Both the position numbers and the translations under genes were made by a program. Positions 28,240-36,858 of a stretch of DNA of 64,000 bases are shown in pieces. How positions within the stretch are numbered: position 1 is the stretch's first letter; every line of letters starts with the position of its first letter. The DNA comes from Ohtaekwangia koreensis (lineage in GTDB: Bacteria > Bacteroidota > Bacteroidia > Cytophagales > Cyclobacteriaceae), in NCBI RefSeq assembly GCF_900167975.1, contig NZ_FUZU01000002.1, forward strand, positions 875,501 to 939,500, given 5' to 3'. The notes beneath the pieces were generated by a model. That model worked only from the letters and a program-made list of their open reading frames with translations. It was not told the DNA's origin and did no database searches.

Positions 28240-28809
28240 CTATGTATTCTTGAAGTTGTCGTAAAGGCTTTGCGCTTCGGCTAATGAATGCTCTAACGTT
28301 TCATTCACCAATACAACATCAAATTTATCCTGGAAGGACATTTCGAAATTTGCTTTGAACAATCTCCTCGAAAGACTCTCCTGAGATTCTGTACCGCGAT
28401 CATTCAAGCGCGCTTTGAGTACCTCCAGTGAAGGCACCTTTACAAATATAGCCAATGCTTTATCGCCAAAGTATTTCTTGAGATTGAGACCACCCTTTAC
28501 GTCTACATCGAAGATTACATCGTGGCCTTCGCTCCAGATGCGATCAATTTCGGATTTCAATGTGCCGTAGAAATTACCGGCATATACTTCTTCCCACTCG
28601 ATGAAGGCATCTTCATCAATTTTTTTTTTGAATTCTTCAGGTGAGAGAAAATAATAGTCTTTGCCATGTTGTTCTGTACGTCCACGTTTATCGCGTGTGG
28701 ATGCAGAAATTGAAAACCCCAGACTGGGGTTTGTGGCGAGAAGATGTCTAACGATCGTGGTTTTTCCGGAACCTGATGGCGCTGAAAAAATAATTGCCTT
28801 ACCAGCCAT
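28240..28809 (-). CDS. gmk: Guanylate kinase
   Basis: A 189-residue kinase that makes GDP from GMP. Features are the P-loop [12 protein letters not shown] near residue 9, [20 protein letters not shown] for GMP binding, [12 protein letters not shown], and the lid [13 protein letters not shown]. The start overlaps the stop of the anti-sigma gene by one base (TGATG), so it is translated as part of the sigma/anti-sigma operon. Confidence 0.97.
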   Translation of the reverse strand: MAGKAIIFSAPSGSGKTTIVRHLLATNPSLGFSISASTRDKRGRTEQHGKDYYFLSPEEFKKKIDEDAFIEWEEVYAGNFYGTLKSEIDRIWSEGHDVIFDVDVKGGLNLKKYFGDKALAIFVKVPSLEVLKARLNDRGTESQESLSRRLFKANFEMSFQDKFDVVLVNETLEHSLAEAQSLYDNFKNT

Positions 28810-29081
28810 CAGCTCGCCAGATTTTTGATCACTTTAGTTTTAATGTCATCCACTAATTCCTGTGGAGCATCTTTACAGCATTTCGTTTTCAGGAGTTGAC
28901 GAATCGCTACTTCCAAATGATAATTCTTGTAGCAAGGCATGCATTCCTCTAAATGATTTTTTAGGAAATTTTCCTTTTGTTCTGAATTTGCTTCACCATC
29001 TAAAATGAGTTGAAGCATCTTGAGGCACTCATTCTTTTCAGGACAATCTTGCTTCATCTTGCTCGGATCGGGATTGCTCAT
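28809..29081 (-). CDS. Zinc-binding anti-sigma factor (ZAS type)
   Basis: A 90-residue soluble protein with the anti-sigma zinc motif HLEECMPC (His-x3-Cys-x2-Cys) near residue 46 and an upstream cysteine-containing segment ([11 protein letters not shown]). It also has a CC pair near residue 73. The protein lacks a membrane segment, so it is probably a cytoplasmic, perhaps redox-responsive, anti-sigma factor. It begins three bases after the ECF sigma stop and overlaps gmk by one base. The partner is inferred from position. Confidence 0.85.
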   Translation of the reverse strand: MSNPDPSKMKQDCPEKNECLKMLQLILDGEANSEQKENFLKNHLEECMPCYKNYHLEVAIRQLLKTKCCKDAPQELVDDIKTKVIKNLAS

Positions 29082-29084
29082 GGT

Positions 29085-29678
29085 CTATGCGGTTTTATAA
29101 CCCATTTGTTTAGCGTATTCACTTAGTTTCTCTTTCAGCAGGTTACGTGCCCGGTGAAGACGGCTTCGAACAGTTCCGATAGGTATATCTAGAATCTTTG
29201 CCATTTCTTCATATTTAAATCCTTCCAGGTCGCACAAAATTATTACGGTTCTGAAGTCTACATCAAGAGCATTGAGCGCATTTGATATCTCGTCACCGAT
29301 CATATCTTTCAACGCCTCCACACGCAGATCGGGTGTTATTTGCCTGTCAACCTCCTCCGAGTTGTAATAGCTTTCTACTTCTTGATAATCTACTTTCGAA
29401 GGCTCCTTGCTCTTCTTTCGATAATCATTTATGAAGCTGTTTTTTAAAATTCGAAACAGCCATGCTTTAGCATTAGTTCCTTTCTGAAAAGATTCAATAA
29501 ATCGATACGCTTTTAAATAGGTATCCTGCAACAGATCCTTGGCGTCATCTGAGTCAAGTGTAAGCCTATAGGCAAAGTTGTACATGGAGTTAATGTGTGG
29601 CATAAACTCTCCATGAAAAATGTTTTGCTTTTCAGCCTCTGTATAATTTTGTTTTGGACTGTTTTCTTCTAATTCCAT
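29085..29678 (-). CDS. ECF RNA polymerase sigma factor
   Basis: A 197-residue sigma-70 family factor with region 2 (FAYRLTLDSDDAKDLLQDTYLKAYRFIESF, then NAKAWLFRILKNSFINDYRKK) and region 4 (DFRTVIILCDLEGFKYEEMAKILDIPIGTVRSRLHRARNLLKE). The GTVRSRLHRAR helix is the -35 recognition helix typical of the RpoE/SigH-like group. It heads an operon sigma, anti-sigma, gmk, nadD. Its regulon is unknown; linkage to gmk and nadD could tie nucleotide supply to a stress response. Confidence 0.93.
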   Translation of the reverse strand: MELEENSPKQNYTEAEKQNIFHGEFMPHINSMYNFAYRLTLDSDDAKDLLQDTYLKAYRFIESFQKGTNAKAWLFRILKNSFINDYRKKSKEPSKVDYQEVESYYNSEEVDRQITPDLRVEALKDMIGDEISNALNALDVDFRTVIILCDLEGFKYEEMAKILDIPIGTVRSRLHRARNLLKEKLSEYAKQMGYKTA

Positions 29679-29791
29679 GCGGTCCTAAAAATAAGCAAAA
29701 AACATATTCCCTAATACTTAAAGTTGAATCGTGGAATAAACTCCCTAAAATACAATATAGTAAACCAACTGCGGATGCCATAATGAAAGTA

Positions 29792-29820
29792 AAGAGCCGC
29801 CTTCAATGAAGGTGGCTCTT
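29792..29820 (-). terminator. Terminator downstream of the VWA gene
   Basis: A 13-pair stem (29792-29804 with 29808-29820, one G-T pair) closes a three-base loop. It lies 31 bases beyond the stop codon of the minus-strand VWA gene and is followed on that strand by a T-rich stretch. It can form on either strand. Confidence 0.8.
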
Positions 29821-29850
29821 AAAATTATCTTGAAAAATATATTATGAAAT

Positions 29851-31713
29851 TTATCGGCTTGCTACCATTCCGAAAGATTTTACCATGTTGATAAACTCAA
29901 TACGGTATCCTTCTTTATCCTCGCCCCGCGATCCTTGTGCTAACCGGGCAACGTCATCGTACGTGAAGTCTTTACTATACTCAGATTCCCGTAACAGCAT
30001 TCCGAAACCAGCGACTGCTGCAGACCAACGGAAGTTGTCAGAAGTTTTAGATAGCATGATGTTAGTATCTTTCAACGGATGTACAATAAGCTTGCTGCTA
30101 TCTTCATCTGGTTTTTTGTAGCGAAGTTTAATCGTCATCAATTCATCCGATCGTTTAGCAGCCGGGTCAATCTTCGAGGTTTGATATTTCAGTTCATCAA
30201 TTTTGAAGAACTCACTCTCTACACCAACGGGAATGATCTCGTACAACGCAGTGACTGTATGTCCTGAGCCAAGTTCGCCAGCATCTTTCTTATCGTTGTT
30301 AAAGTCTTCGCTTTTCAGCATTCTGTTTTCATAGCCGATGAGGCGGTATGCTTTTACATGCGATGGGTTAAATTCGATTTGCAGCTTCACATCTTTTGCA
30401 ATGGTGAACAATGTTCCACCAAATTCATTTACAAGAACTTTACGTGCTTCTGTGATATTATCGATATAGGCATAATTACCATTTCCTTTATCTGCCAGTA
30501 TTTCCATTTTAGAATCTTTATAGTTGCCCATGCCATAACCCAATACGGTTAAGAAGATTCCATCCTTACGCTTGCTTTCTATTAAGCGTTCCATGGATGC
30601 ATCGCTGGATTCGCCAATGTTAAAGTCACCATCGGTTGCCAGTATCACACGATTATTTCCGCCTTGCTTAAAGTGTTCCAACGCAGTTGCATAAGCGAGA
30701 TTTATACCGGCACCACCCGCAGTAGAACCACCCGCTTCAAGTCTGTCGAGTGCTTCTATAATTTTCTTTTTATCAGAGCCTGCTGTAGGTTCGAGTACAA
30801 GGCCGGCAGCACCAGCATATACCACGATGGCAACATGATCCTGTGGGCGAAGTTCTTCCACCAACATCTTCAAAGATGATTTCAATAAAGGAAGTTTATT
30901 CTGTTCATCCATTGAGCCGGACACATCAATGAGGAAAACTAAATTGGAGGAAGGAAGATTTTCGGTAGGGATTCTTTTACCCTGCAAGCCTATATGTACC
31001 AGTTTATGTTTTGAATTCCACGGAGCAGTAGAGATCTCTGTAATTACTGCAAAGGGATCTTTACCCTCGGGTTGATCATAGTCATAGTCAAAGTAATTTA
31101 CCATCTCTTCAATGCGCACAGCATCTTTCGGAGGACGACTGCCATTGTTTATAAACCTGCGAATGTTACTATAGGAAGCTGCATCCACGTCGATGGAAAA
31201 AGTTGACAGTGGATTCTTTATAGCGTCATGAAAGATATTTTCATGTATAGCATCATACTCTTCTGTGTTCCACTCAGATTCCTGATAATCATCGCGCTTA
31301 GCATATATAGCTTCGGGCATACTTGTTTTGGAATCTATAACCGAAACAGACCCTGTAACAGATTTCCTGGATTGCACTGCATAACCAACCACTACAACTT
31401 CGCTCAACTCGTGTACATCCTCTTCCAGGGCAACGTTTAGGGTATTAGCGCTACCAATCTTTATCTCTTTCGATTTTAATCCTATAAATGAAAATATAAG
31501 TATACCACCTGAGGAAGGAACTGTAATTTTATATGCGCCCGCATAATCCGTTGATGTTGCTGTGGTTGTTCCTTTCAGTATAACGGTAACACCTGGCAAC
31601 GCGCTGCCATCGCTCGCAGAAGTAACAATACCCGTAATTGTACGAGGCTCGGGAGCTATAAATCCGCTGCTGAATATGATCAGTGCGGCCAGAATCCAAA
31701 TAGTTTTTTTCAT
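29851..31713 (-). CDS. von Willebrand factor A (YfbK-like) protein with carboxypeptidase-like / VVVVGY N-terminus
   Basis: A 620-residue exported protein. Residues 1-20 are a signal peptide. Residues about 25-100 are a carboxypeptidase-like domain followed by LSEVVVVGYA (103-112), the same junction found before the plug of SusC receptors. The YfbK-type N-terminal region is seen at NPLSTFSIDVDAASYSNIRRF. The VWA domain has an intact MIDAS, DVSGS at 263-267, with later LATDGDFN. A C-terminal DUF3520-like region closes it (YDDVARLAQ). Such proteins bind divalent metal and partner proteins. It is divergent from an ECF sigma gene across about 90 bases, so the pair probably shares control. Confidence 0.88.
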   Translation of the reverse strand: MKKTIWILAALIIFSSGFIAPEPRTITGIVTSASDGSALPGVTVILKGTTTATSTDYAGAYKITVPSSGGILIFSFIGLKSKEIKIGSANTLNVALEEDVHELSEVVVVGYAVQSRKSVTGSVSVIDSKTSMPEAIYAKRDDYQESEWNTEEYDAIHENIFHDAIKNPLSTFSIDVDAASYSNIRRFINNGSRPPKDAVRIEEMVNYFDYDYDQPEGKDPFAVITEISTAPWNSKHKLVHIGLQGKRIPTENLPSSNLVFLIDVSGSMDEQNKLPLLKSSLKMLVEELRPQDHVAIVVYAGAAGLVLEPTAGSDKKKIIEALDRLEAGGSTAGGAGINLAYATALEHFKQGGNNRVILATDGDFNIGESSDASMERLIESKRKDGIFLTVLGYGMGNYKDSKMEILADKGNGNYAYIDNITEARKVLVNEFGGTLFTIAKDVKLQIEFNPSHVKAYRLIGYENRMLKSEDFNNDKKDAGELGSGHTVTALYEIIPVGVESEFFKIDELKYQTSKIDPAAKRSDELMTIKLRYKKPDEDSSKLIVHPLKDTNIMLSKTSDNFRWSAAVAGFGMLLRESEYSKDFTYDDVARLAQGSRGEDKEGYRIEFINMVKSFGMVASR

Positions 31714-31801
31714 AATCAGGATGATTTGATTTGCCTATGAGATGCAGGCGGGAAAAAGATTCCATAACGGTGAAGAAATTTTTTTCTATTTTTCAACGCG
31801 C

Positions 31802-32365
31802 ATGTCTTCTTCCAAAGTCCATAAGTCATTAACCGATGCCGATCTCTTATTAGAGTATAGGCGTTATGGTGAGCTTGCTGTGCTGGGAGAACTGTACGAC
31901 AGGTATATGACACTGGTATACGGTGTCTGTATGAAATACCTGAAAGACCGTGAAGAAAGCCGTGATGCTGTGATGCAGATTTTCGAAAAACTGATCGTTA
32001 CCCTGCGGGAACATGAAGTGGCACATTTTAAAAGCTGGCTTTTTGTTACATCGCGTAATCATTGCCTGATGCAGCTTCGTGCAGGCAAGGGTAAAAAGTT
32101 TGAAGAATTTTCTTCATTGCGTATGGAAAACGATACTGTTTTTCATCTGGATGATGAGCCTGAAATGGAAGCAAATCTTACTAAATTGGAGAAGTGCATG
32201 GAAACACTGGTGGTGGAACAGAAACAATGTGTTCAGTTGTTCTACCTGCAACAGAAATGCTATAAAGAAATCGTTCAGCTTACGGGCTTTGATGATAACA
32301 AGGTGAAGAGTTATATACAAAACGGAAAACGTAACCTCAAGATTTGCATGGATCAACATGGCTGA
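31802..32365 (+). CDS. ECF RNA polymerase sigma factor
   Basis: Start chosen at the ATG at 31802 (MSSSKVHKSLTDADLL), since sigma homology begins there; an earlier in-frame ATG at 31742 would add 20 unlike residues. The 187-residue protein shows region 2 (LYDRYMTLVYGVCMKYLKDREESRDAVMQIFEKL, FKSWLFVTSRNHCLMQLR) and region 4 (QKQCVQLFYLQQKCYKEIVQLTGFDDNKVKSYIQNGKRNLK). Its stop overlaps the next gene by eight bases. It is divergent from the VWA gene. The protein downstream may be its regulator. Confidence 0.9.
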   Translation: MSSSKVHKSLTDADLLLEYRRYGELAVLGELYDRYMTLVYGVCMKYLKDREESRDAVMQIFEKLIVTLREHEVAHFKSWLFVTSRNHCLMQLRAGKGKKFEEFSSLRMENDTVFHLDDEPEMEANLTKLEKCMETLVVEQKQCVQLFYLQQKCYKEIVQLTGFDDNKVKSYIQNGKRNLKICMDQHG

Positions 32366-33758
32366 CCTGCAACACGATATCGAAAAGTATATACGGGGCG
32401 AACTGACGCCAGCCGAAATGCATGCGCTTGAACGCAGGGCTTTGAACGACCCTTTTCTGGCGGAAGCATTGGAAGGTGCTATAGATATACCTGCCGATGA
32501 TTTTAATGCTGACCTTAAACAGCTTCAGGCGGCATTGGAGGAACGTGTTCAATCACGGCGTGCTAAGGTTGTGCCGATGTGGATCTGGCCCGCACGTATC
32601 GCAGCCGGTTTTCTACTGTTGGTTATATCGGGGTTCATTATCTATAGCCTGCTCACAAATCATTCATCCAAACAACTCGCACAGAATAAGGCAGCAATAG
32701 AACCACTGTCGGAAAAAGTATCTCCAACAGATGCCACTTCTTCTGCTAGTGATTCAATAACTATAAGGGACTCAAAGACGAATAACAATTTATTAAGCCT
32801 CAACAAACCGGAAGAAACGAAGATTGTAGAAGGCGATCAGTTTTTCGCAGATCAACCTGCAGGTAATGTTGAAACAGCTCCTGCAACGGAACCGGCAGAA
32901 CAAGAAGCTGCATCTTATAGATTACAATTTGATTCAACGCAATCACTGGTAATGGACGAGCAACAAATACAGGAAGATATACTCGCGAGCGAAAAGGTAG
33001 CGTCTGCTCCTATAGAAGTACCTGCTGCTACAGAGTTAAAAAAAGCTGATGGTCGTGCAAAGTACAGAGCGTTGGATAAAGCGGATGATGAAGTGCGGAA
33101 ATCTGAAGTGTCTGCTCAACCTTCCGTGAGCAGCGGATATATAGCGACTCCGATCGTGATCCGCGGACAAGTTACTTCTGCTGAAGACGGTGTAGGACTG
33201 CCCGGAGTAAACGTAATGATCAAAGATACAAATGTCGGCACCGTAACAGACATGCAAGGTAACTACCAGGTAACAACAACGGATACCAATAAAGATCTTG
33301 TCTTTTCATTTATAGGGATGGAAAGTAAGGAAGTAGTTGCTACAACGGATAAGGTAGACGTTGCCCTGGAACAGGATGTTTCACAGTTAAGTGAAGTAGT
33401 GGTGGTGGGATACGGTGCTGAAAAAGTTTCTGAAGAAGAAGAGCGGCCTGTAATAGAATTTGCAACTCCCAAAGGAGGAAGGGTTGCCTATAAACAATAC
33501 CTGGAGAAAAGTTTGAAGTATCCGGAACAGGCACTTGCCAATGAAGTTGAAGGACGAGTTACCATTCAATTCACAGTAGAAGCATCGGGCAAGCTTAGCG
33601 ATTTCAAAGTATTGAAAGGGTTGGGATATGGATGCGATGAAGAAGTGATCAGGCTTATCAAGAGTGGTCCGAAGTGGGCGCCTTCGAAACGCAACGAAGA
33701 AGTTGTAAATGACAAAGTGAAAGTAAGGCTGCGATTCCGGCTCCCGAAGAAAAAGTAG
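32358..33758 (+). CDS. Membrane protein fusing anti-sigma-like N-terminus, carboxypeptidase-like domain and TonB C-terminus
   Basis: A 466-residue protein. Residues 1-65 are helical (IEKYIRGELTPAEMHALERRALNDPFLAEALEG), like the cytoplasmic part of membrane anti-sigma factors. A membrane helix at about 76-98 follows. Then come a low-complexity periplasmic linker (105-260), a carboxypeptidase-like domain (266-340), the SusC-type junction LSEVVVVGYG (344-353) and a TonB C-terminal domain (372-466) with YPEQALANEVEGRVTIQFTVEASG. Overlap with the sigma gene by eight bases suggests coupled translation and direct partnership. The anti-sigma role is inferred; TonB-like binding to outer-membrane receptors is the other possible function. 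Confidence 0.82.
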   Translation: MADLQHDIEKYIRGELTPAEMHALERRALNDPFLAEALEGAIDIPADDFNADLKQLQAALEERVQSRRAKVVPMWIWPARIAAGFLLLVISGFIIYSLLTNHSSKQLAQNKAAIEPLSEKVSPTDATSSASDSITIRDSKTNNNLLSLNKPEETKIVEGDQFFADQPAGNVETAPATEPAEQEAASYRLQFDSTQSLVMDEQQIQEDILASEKVASAPIEVPAATELKKADGRAKYRALDKADDEVRKSEVSAQPSVSSGYIATPIVIRGQVTSAEDGVGLPGVNVMIKDTNVGTVTDMQGNYQVTTTDTNKDLVFSFIGMESKEVVATTDKVDVALEQDVSQLSEVVVVGYGAEKVSEEEERPVIEFATPKGGRVAYKQYLEKSLKYPEQALANEVEGRVTIQFTVEASGKLSDFKVLKGLGYGCDEEVIRLIKSGPKWAPSKRNEEVVNDKVKVRLRFRLPKKK

Positions 33759-33786
33759 ATATATACCTTCAATATATACTTCCTTA

Positions 33787-33830
33787 AATTCAAAATAATA
33801 AGCCATCCTGGCGGCTTACTATTTTGAATT
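33787..33830. terminator. Bidirectional terminator between the TonB-fusion gene and the copper-type bundle gene
   Basis: An 18-base arm (33787-33804) is complementary to 33813-33830 with a single mismatch, around an eight-base loop. It sits between two convergent genes and has A/T-rich outer stems. Confidence 0.8.
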
Positions 33831-33844
33831 CGTATTCACTACGC

Positions 33845-34222
33845 TTATTTCAATTCAATGCTTCCGTCAAACTCGTGACAAGCTTCGGCACAATGCTCGC
33901 AAGCGTCCGCGCACTGCTGGCAATGATCATGATCATGCTTCCGGCATTCTTCGGCACACATGCGACAAGCTTCTTCACATACGCGTATGAAGCTTGGTAA
34001 AATTTCCGAATCACGCTGCATCAGTCTTGCTCCCTGTATACAAAGCTCAGCACATTCACGGTTCAGCTCTATACATCGCGTCATAATATTTACATCGCGT
34101 TCTTGTAAACATACTGTTGCACAAGTCTCACAGGCAATGGCGCAGTCCAGCAATTCACGAACCATTGGATTGTTGGATTCAGGCGAATGCGGACGAAAGG
34201 TCGTTTTCTTATTGTCTTTCAT
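33845..34222 (-). CDS. Cysteine-rich four-helix bundle copper-binding protein (DUF326)
   Basis: A 125-residue protein with about 14 cysteines spaced along helices (CAIACETCATVC, CIELNRECAELC, CEEACRMCAEEC, HCQQCADACEHCAEAC) and a histidine run HDHDH. This is the pattern of DUF326/Csp-type copper-storage bundles, in which cysteines line the core and bind many Cu(I) ions. No signal peptide is visible, so it would be cytosolic, as in Csp3. No copper pump or regulator gene is next to it. Confidence 0.88.
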   Translation of the reverse strand: MKDNKKTTFRPHSPESNNPMVRELLDCAIACETCATVCLQERDVNIMTRCIELNRECAELCIQGARLMQRDSEILPSFIRVCEEACRMCAEECRKHDHDHCQQCADACEHCAEACHEFDGSIELK

Positions 34223-34354
34223 AATGCTATGTTTTTTGGTTAGTAAATATTGTATTGAGAAAGCAGGGGGGAAGCTTAAAAAACTATTCCATAAAAATGA
34301 TTTTCTCCCTTGGCACGGAATTTTGACACAGAGAAATAAAAAATAAACATTGCT

Positions 34355-34519
34355 ATGGAAAAGATAAAAAATGGTGATTCTATTATGTATAGAAACAGGG
34401 AGGGTATTGTTTATGGTCGCCCCAGAGAAATTAAGGCTAAAGGATTAGTCTATACAATTCGCATCGGAGATGAATATGTGAAGGCACTTCCGAGCGAGAT
34501 ATCATTGGCAAAACACTAA
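34355..34519 (+). CDS. Small conserved-looking protein of 54 residues
   Basis: An open frame starting ATGGAAAAGATA and ending TAA encodes a compact, charged, beta-rich 54-residue product. It contains GDSIMYRNREGIVYG and KGLVYTIRIGDEYVKALPSEI, which look like the strands of a small SH3/KOW-type barrel. Composition is coding-like and the frame lies in an otherwise empty stretch. It is divergent from the copper-type bundle gene. Function is unknown. Confidence 0.55.
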   Translation: MEKIKNGDSIMYRNREGIVYGRPREIKAKGLVYTIRIGDEYVKALPSEISLAKH

Positions 34520-34528
34520 ATGCATTTC

Positions 34529-34546
34529 AGTACTATCGATAGTGCT
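34529..34546. repeat. 18-base palindrome
   Basis: AGTACTATCGATAGTGCT is self-complementary across all nine pairs with one G-T. It starts nine bases after the stop of the 54-residue frame and about 130 bases before the SemiSWEET gene. There is no T-tract, so an operator is as likely as a terminator. Confidence 0.45.
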
Positions 34547-34676
34547 AGGTAAATCTCTATGGCGTAGCGCACGCCCGAATAAATAATAATCAATATATAG
34601 TATAATCCGTAACCGCATCGAGTCGACTATGTGGGTAAGGGTTAATCGTGTTGTTATGTGAGTAACTGTAAAAGAG

Positions 34677-34940
34677 ATGTCAACCGAAATTATAGGTATT
34701 GCTGCCGGGGTTTGTACCGCGATATCATTATTGCCGCAGTTAATAAAAATTATCCGCGAAAAGGAAGCGCGTGATATTTCACTTTTCTATCTCCTGATAC
34801 TATTTGCCGGTTTAGCCCTTTGGATCTGGTATGGTGTGCTTCGTGACGATATACCAATCATTGGAACGAACATAGTTTCTATCATCCTCAACATTGCGAT
34901 AATCATCTTCGGTATTCGATATAAACGGAAATCCAGTTGA
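34677..34940 (+). CDS. SemiSWEET (PQ-loop / MtN3) small sugar transporter
   Basis: An 87-residue protein with three membrane helices, the size of bacterial SemiSWEETs, which work as dimers. Helix 1 holds the PQ motif in CTAISLLPQLIKI, followed by KEARDISLFYLLILFAGLALWIWYG (the conserved SxxFxxxxxxxxxxWxxYG pattern), and helix 3 starts with the conserved asparagine in GTNIVSIILNIAII. Sugar specificity cannot be read from the sequence. It stands alone. Confidence 0.9.
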   Translation: MSTEIIGIAAGVCTAISLLPQLIKIIREKEARDISLFYLLILFAGLALWIWYGVLRDDIPIIGTNIVSIILNIAIIIFGIRYKRKSS

Positions 34941-35442
34941 GGTATACGGAATTTGTTAGGGAGTGATCTATCCCAACTATACTTTTGATGAAGTACTATA
35001 TGTAATTGCCTGCTGATCTTTACAAGGTAGGGGCGTAACCCGTTGTGAGTCCATTCGAAGTATATACATGATCCCTGTGCTGCACTGCAAAGTTTATACA
35101 TCTGCAACGATTATGTATAACGATGTACTATTTCAGGAAGTCAAATATTATATTTAATGTGACTTTACAGGATACACTAGCATCACAAAATCGATTTGGC
35201 TATCTTTCATAGAAAGGTTTTCAAAAAAATAAACTATTGAAAAATCTGTTTTTGCGGAATGAAATTTCATCGGATTGGATTCTCCCGAAAATACTCGGTT
35301 TCATTTTGCCCGAACACCACCTTTTGTTCTGAAACGAAAATGCAAGCGATGAATTTATCTATCTTTGCAACCGTTTTCGGATCGTTTTTTTAGTATTTAT
35401 GGTTTGGACACATATCATTAACTGATTTCTAAATTTTATTCT
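34941..35442. other. Non-coding interval before gdhA
   Basis: About 500 bases with no credible gene. It is AT-rich, with stops in all frames. The only recognisable element is the -7 box at 35360-35367. The length suggests a regulated promoter or a small RNA, but I see no specific structure. Confidence 0.5.
35360..35367 (+). promoter_or_regulatory. TAnnTTTG -7 box upstream of gdhA
   Basis: TATCTTTG matches the Bacteroidota -7 consensus and lies 75 bases before the gdhA start. A TTTG at 35323 is too far away for normal spacing. Confidence 0.45.
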
Positions 35443-36717
35443 ATGGCTTATATTGAACCGGCCCCGCTTAAGGACAAAGAGAATCCCTTCGAGGCTATGA
35501 TGTCGCGTTTTAAAGTGGCTTCTGAAATTCTTGGATTGGAAGAAGAGATTTACAACGTGTTAAAGAATCCTGCACGTCAGGTGATCGTCTCGTTGCCGGT
35601 TACGATGGATGATGGCAGCATCAAAGTATTTGAAGGATATCGTGTGATCCACTCAACCATTCTTGGTCCTTCAAAAGGAGGAATCCGTTTTGATCCGCAT
35701 GTAAACCTGGATGAAGTTAAAGCACTCGCTGCCTGGATGACATGGAAATGTGCCGTTGTAGATATACCGTACGGTGGAGCAAAAGGTGGTGTAACGTGTA
35801 ACCCACGCGAAATGTCTGCCGGTGAAATAGAGCGACTGATGCGTGCCTATACTCAAGCGATGGCCGATGTGTTTGGTCCGGATAAAGATATACCTGCACC
35901 GGATATGGGAACAGGACCTCGCGAAATGGCCTGGTTGATGGACCAGTATTCACGTAATCATGGAATGACTACCCATGCCGTTGTAACGGGTAAGCCTCTT
36001 GTAATGGGAGGTTCATTGGGAAGAACTGAAGCCACGGGCCGTGGTGTTATGGTTTCTGCCATGGCAGCTATGGAAAAATTAAAGATCAATCCTTATAAAG
36101 CTACTTGTGCCGTACAAGGTTTTGGAAACGTAGGTTCATGGGCGTCACGTTTGATGCATGAACGCGGACTGATTGTGCAGGCTGTGAGTGACCTTTCGGG
36201 TGCATACTACAACGAGAAAGGTATGGATATCGAATTAGCTATGAAGTATAGGGATGCTAATAAGGGATCACTTGATGGCTTTGAAGGAGCTGAGAAAATA
36301 ACCAATGAGGAATTACTCACACTTCCGGTAGATCTGCTCGTGCCTGCTGCAACGGAAGATGTGATCACCAGTTCGAATGCATCGAGCATTAAAGCGAAGC
36401 TCATTGTAGAAGGTGCGAACGGTCCTACATCTTCACGGGCCGATGGTATCATAAACGAAAAAGGAATTATGGTTGTGCCTGACATCCTGGCGAATGCAGG
36501 TGGTGTTACGGTATCTTATTTTGAATGGGTGCAAAATCGCCTGGGCTATAAATGGACGGCAGATCGTGTGAATCGCAGAAGCGACCGGATCATGAAAGAT
36601 GCTTTCAACAACGTGTATAAAACAGCACAAGAATATAAAGTGCCTATGCGTATTGCCGCATATATGGTAGCGATCGACAAAGTTTCGAAGACCTATAAAT
36701 TCCGTGGAGGATACTAA
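35443..36717 (+). CDS. gdhA: Glutamate dehydrogenase (Glu/Leu/Phe/Val dehydrogenase family)
   Basis: A 424-residue enzyme of the hexameric family that deaminates glutamate to 2-oxoglutarate. The substrate site is seen in GGIRFDPHVNLDEVKALAAWMTWKCAVVDIPYGGAKGG, with the catalytic lysine region, and in PAPDMGTGPREM. The NAD(P) Rossmann motif is CAVQGFGNVGSWASR. Length is typical of the short bacterial/archaeal form. Coenzyme preference was not determined. Confidence 0.95.
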   Translation: MAYIEPAPLKDKENPFEAMMSRFKVASEILGLEEEIYNVLKNPARQVIVSLPVTMDDGSIKVFEGYRVIHSTILGPSKGGIRFDPHVNLDEVKALAAWMTWKCAVVDIPYGGAKGGVTCNPREMSAGEIERLMRAYTQAMADVFGPDKDIPAPDMGTGPREMAWLMDQYSRNHGMTTHAVVTGKPLVMGGSLGRTEATGRGVMVSAMAAMEKLKINPYKATCAVQGFGNVGSWASRLMHERGLIVQAVSDLSGAYYNEKGMDIELAMKYRDANKGSLDGFEGAEKITNEELLTLPVDLLVPAATEDVITSSNASSIKAKLIVEGANGPTSSRADGIINEKGIMVVPDILANAGGVTVSYFEWVQNRLGYKWTADRVNRRSDRIMKDAFNNVYKTAQEYKVPMRIAAYMVAIDKVSKTYKFRGGY

Positions 36718-36782
36718 TCAAAATCGGGTGATGTAAGGTTCTATTTTCTGAATTTTAGTAAGCTCGATCCCGGATTTCACAT

Positions 36783-36790
36783 TAAATTTG
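36783..36790 (+). promoter_or_regulatory. TAnnTTTG -7 box upstream of psd
   Basis: TAAATTTG matches the -7 consensus and lies directly before a hairpin at 36793-36816. If used, the psd transcript would begin inside or beside that hairpin. No matching -33 TTG was found. Confidence 0.35.
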
Positions 36791-36792
36791 CA

Positions 36793-36816
36793 CAGCAAGT
36801 CTGAAAAGACTTGCTG
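36793..36816 (+). terminator. Perfect hairpin with GAAA loop between gdhA and psd
   Basis: CAGCAAGTCT (36793-36802) pairs with AGACTTGCTG (36807-36816) around the stable tetraloop GAAA, followed by a T-rich stretch. It lies 76 bases past the gdhA stop and is most simply a gdhA terminator. Because a -7 box lies immediately upstream it might also be the 5' stem of the psd mRNA. Confidence 0.6.
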
Positions 36817-36858
36817 TATTTCTTTATAACATAGAGTCCCTGATTAAATAATTTAAAC

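Noticed and set aside
34941-35442. Possible gene in the 500-base interval before gdhA
   Set aside because: Stops in all frames and no protein-like segment; apart from the -7 box nothing is supported.
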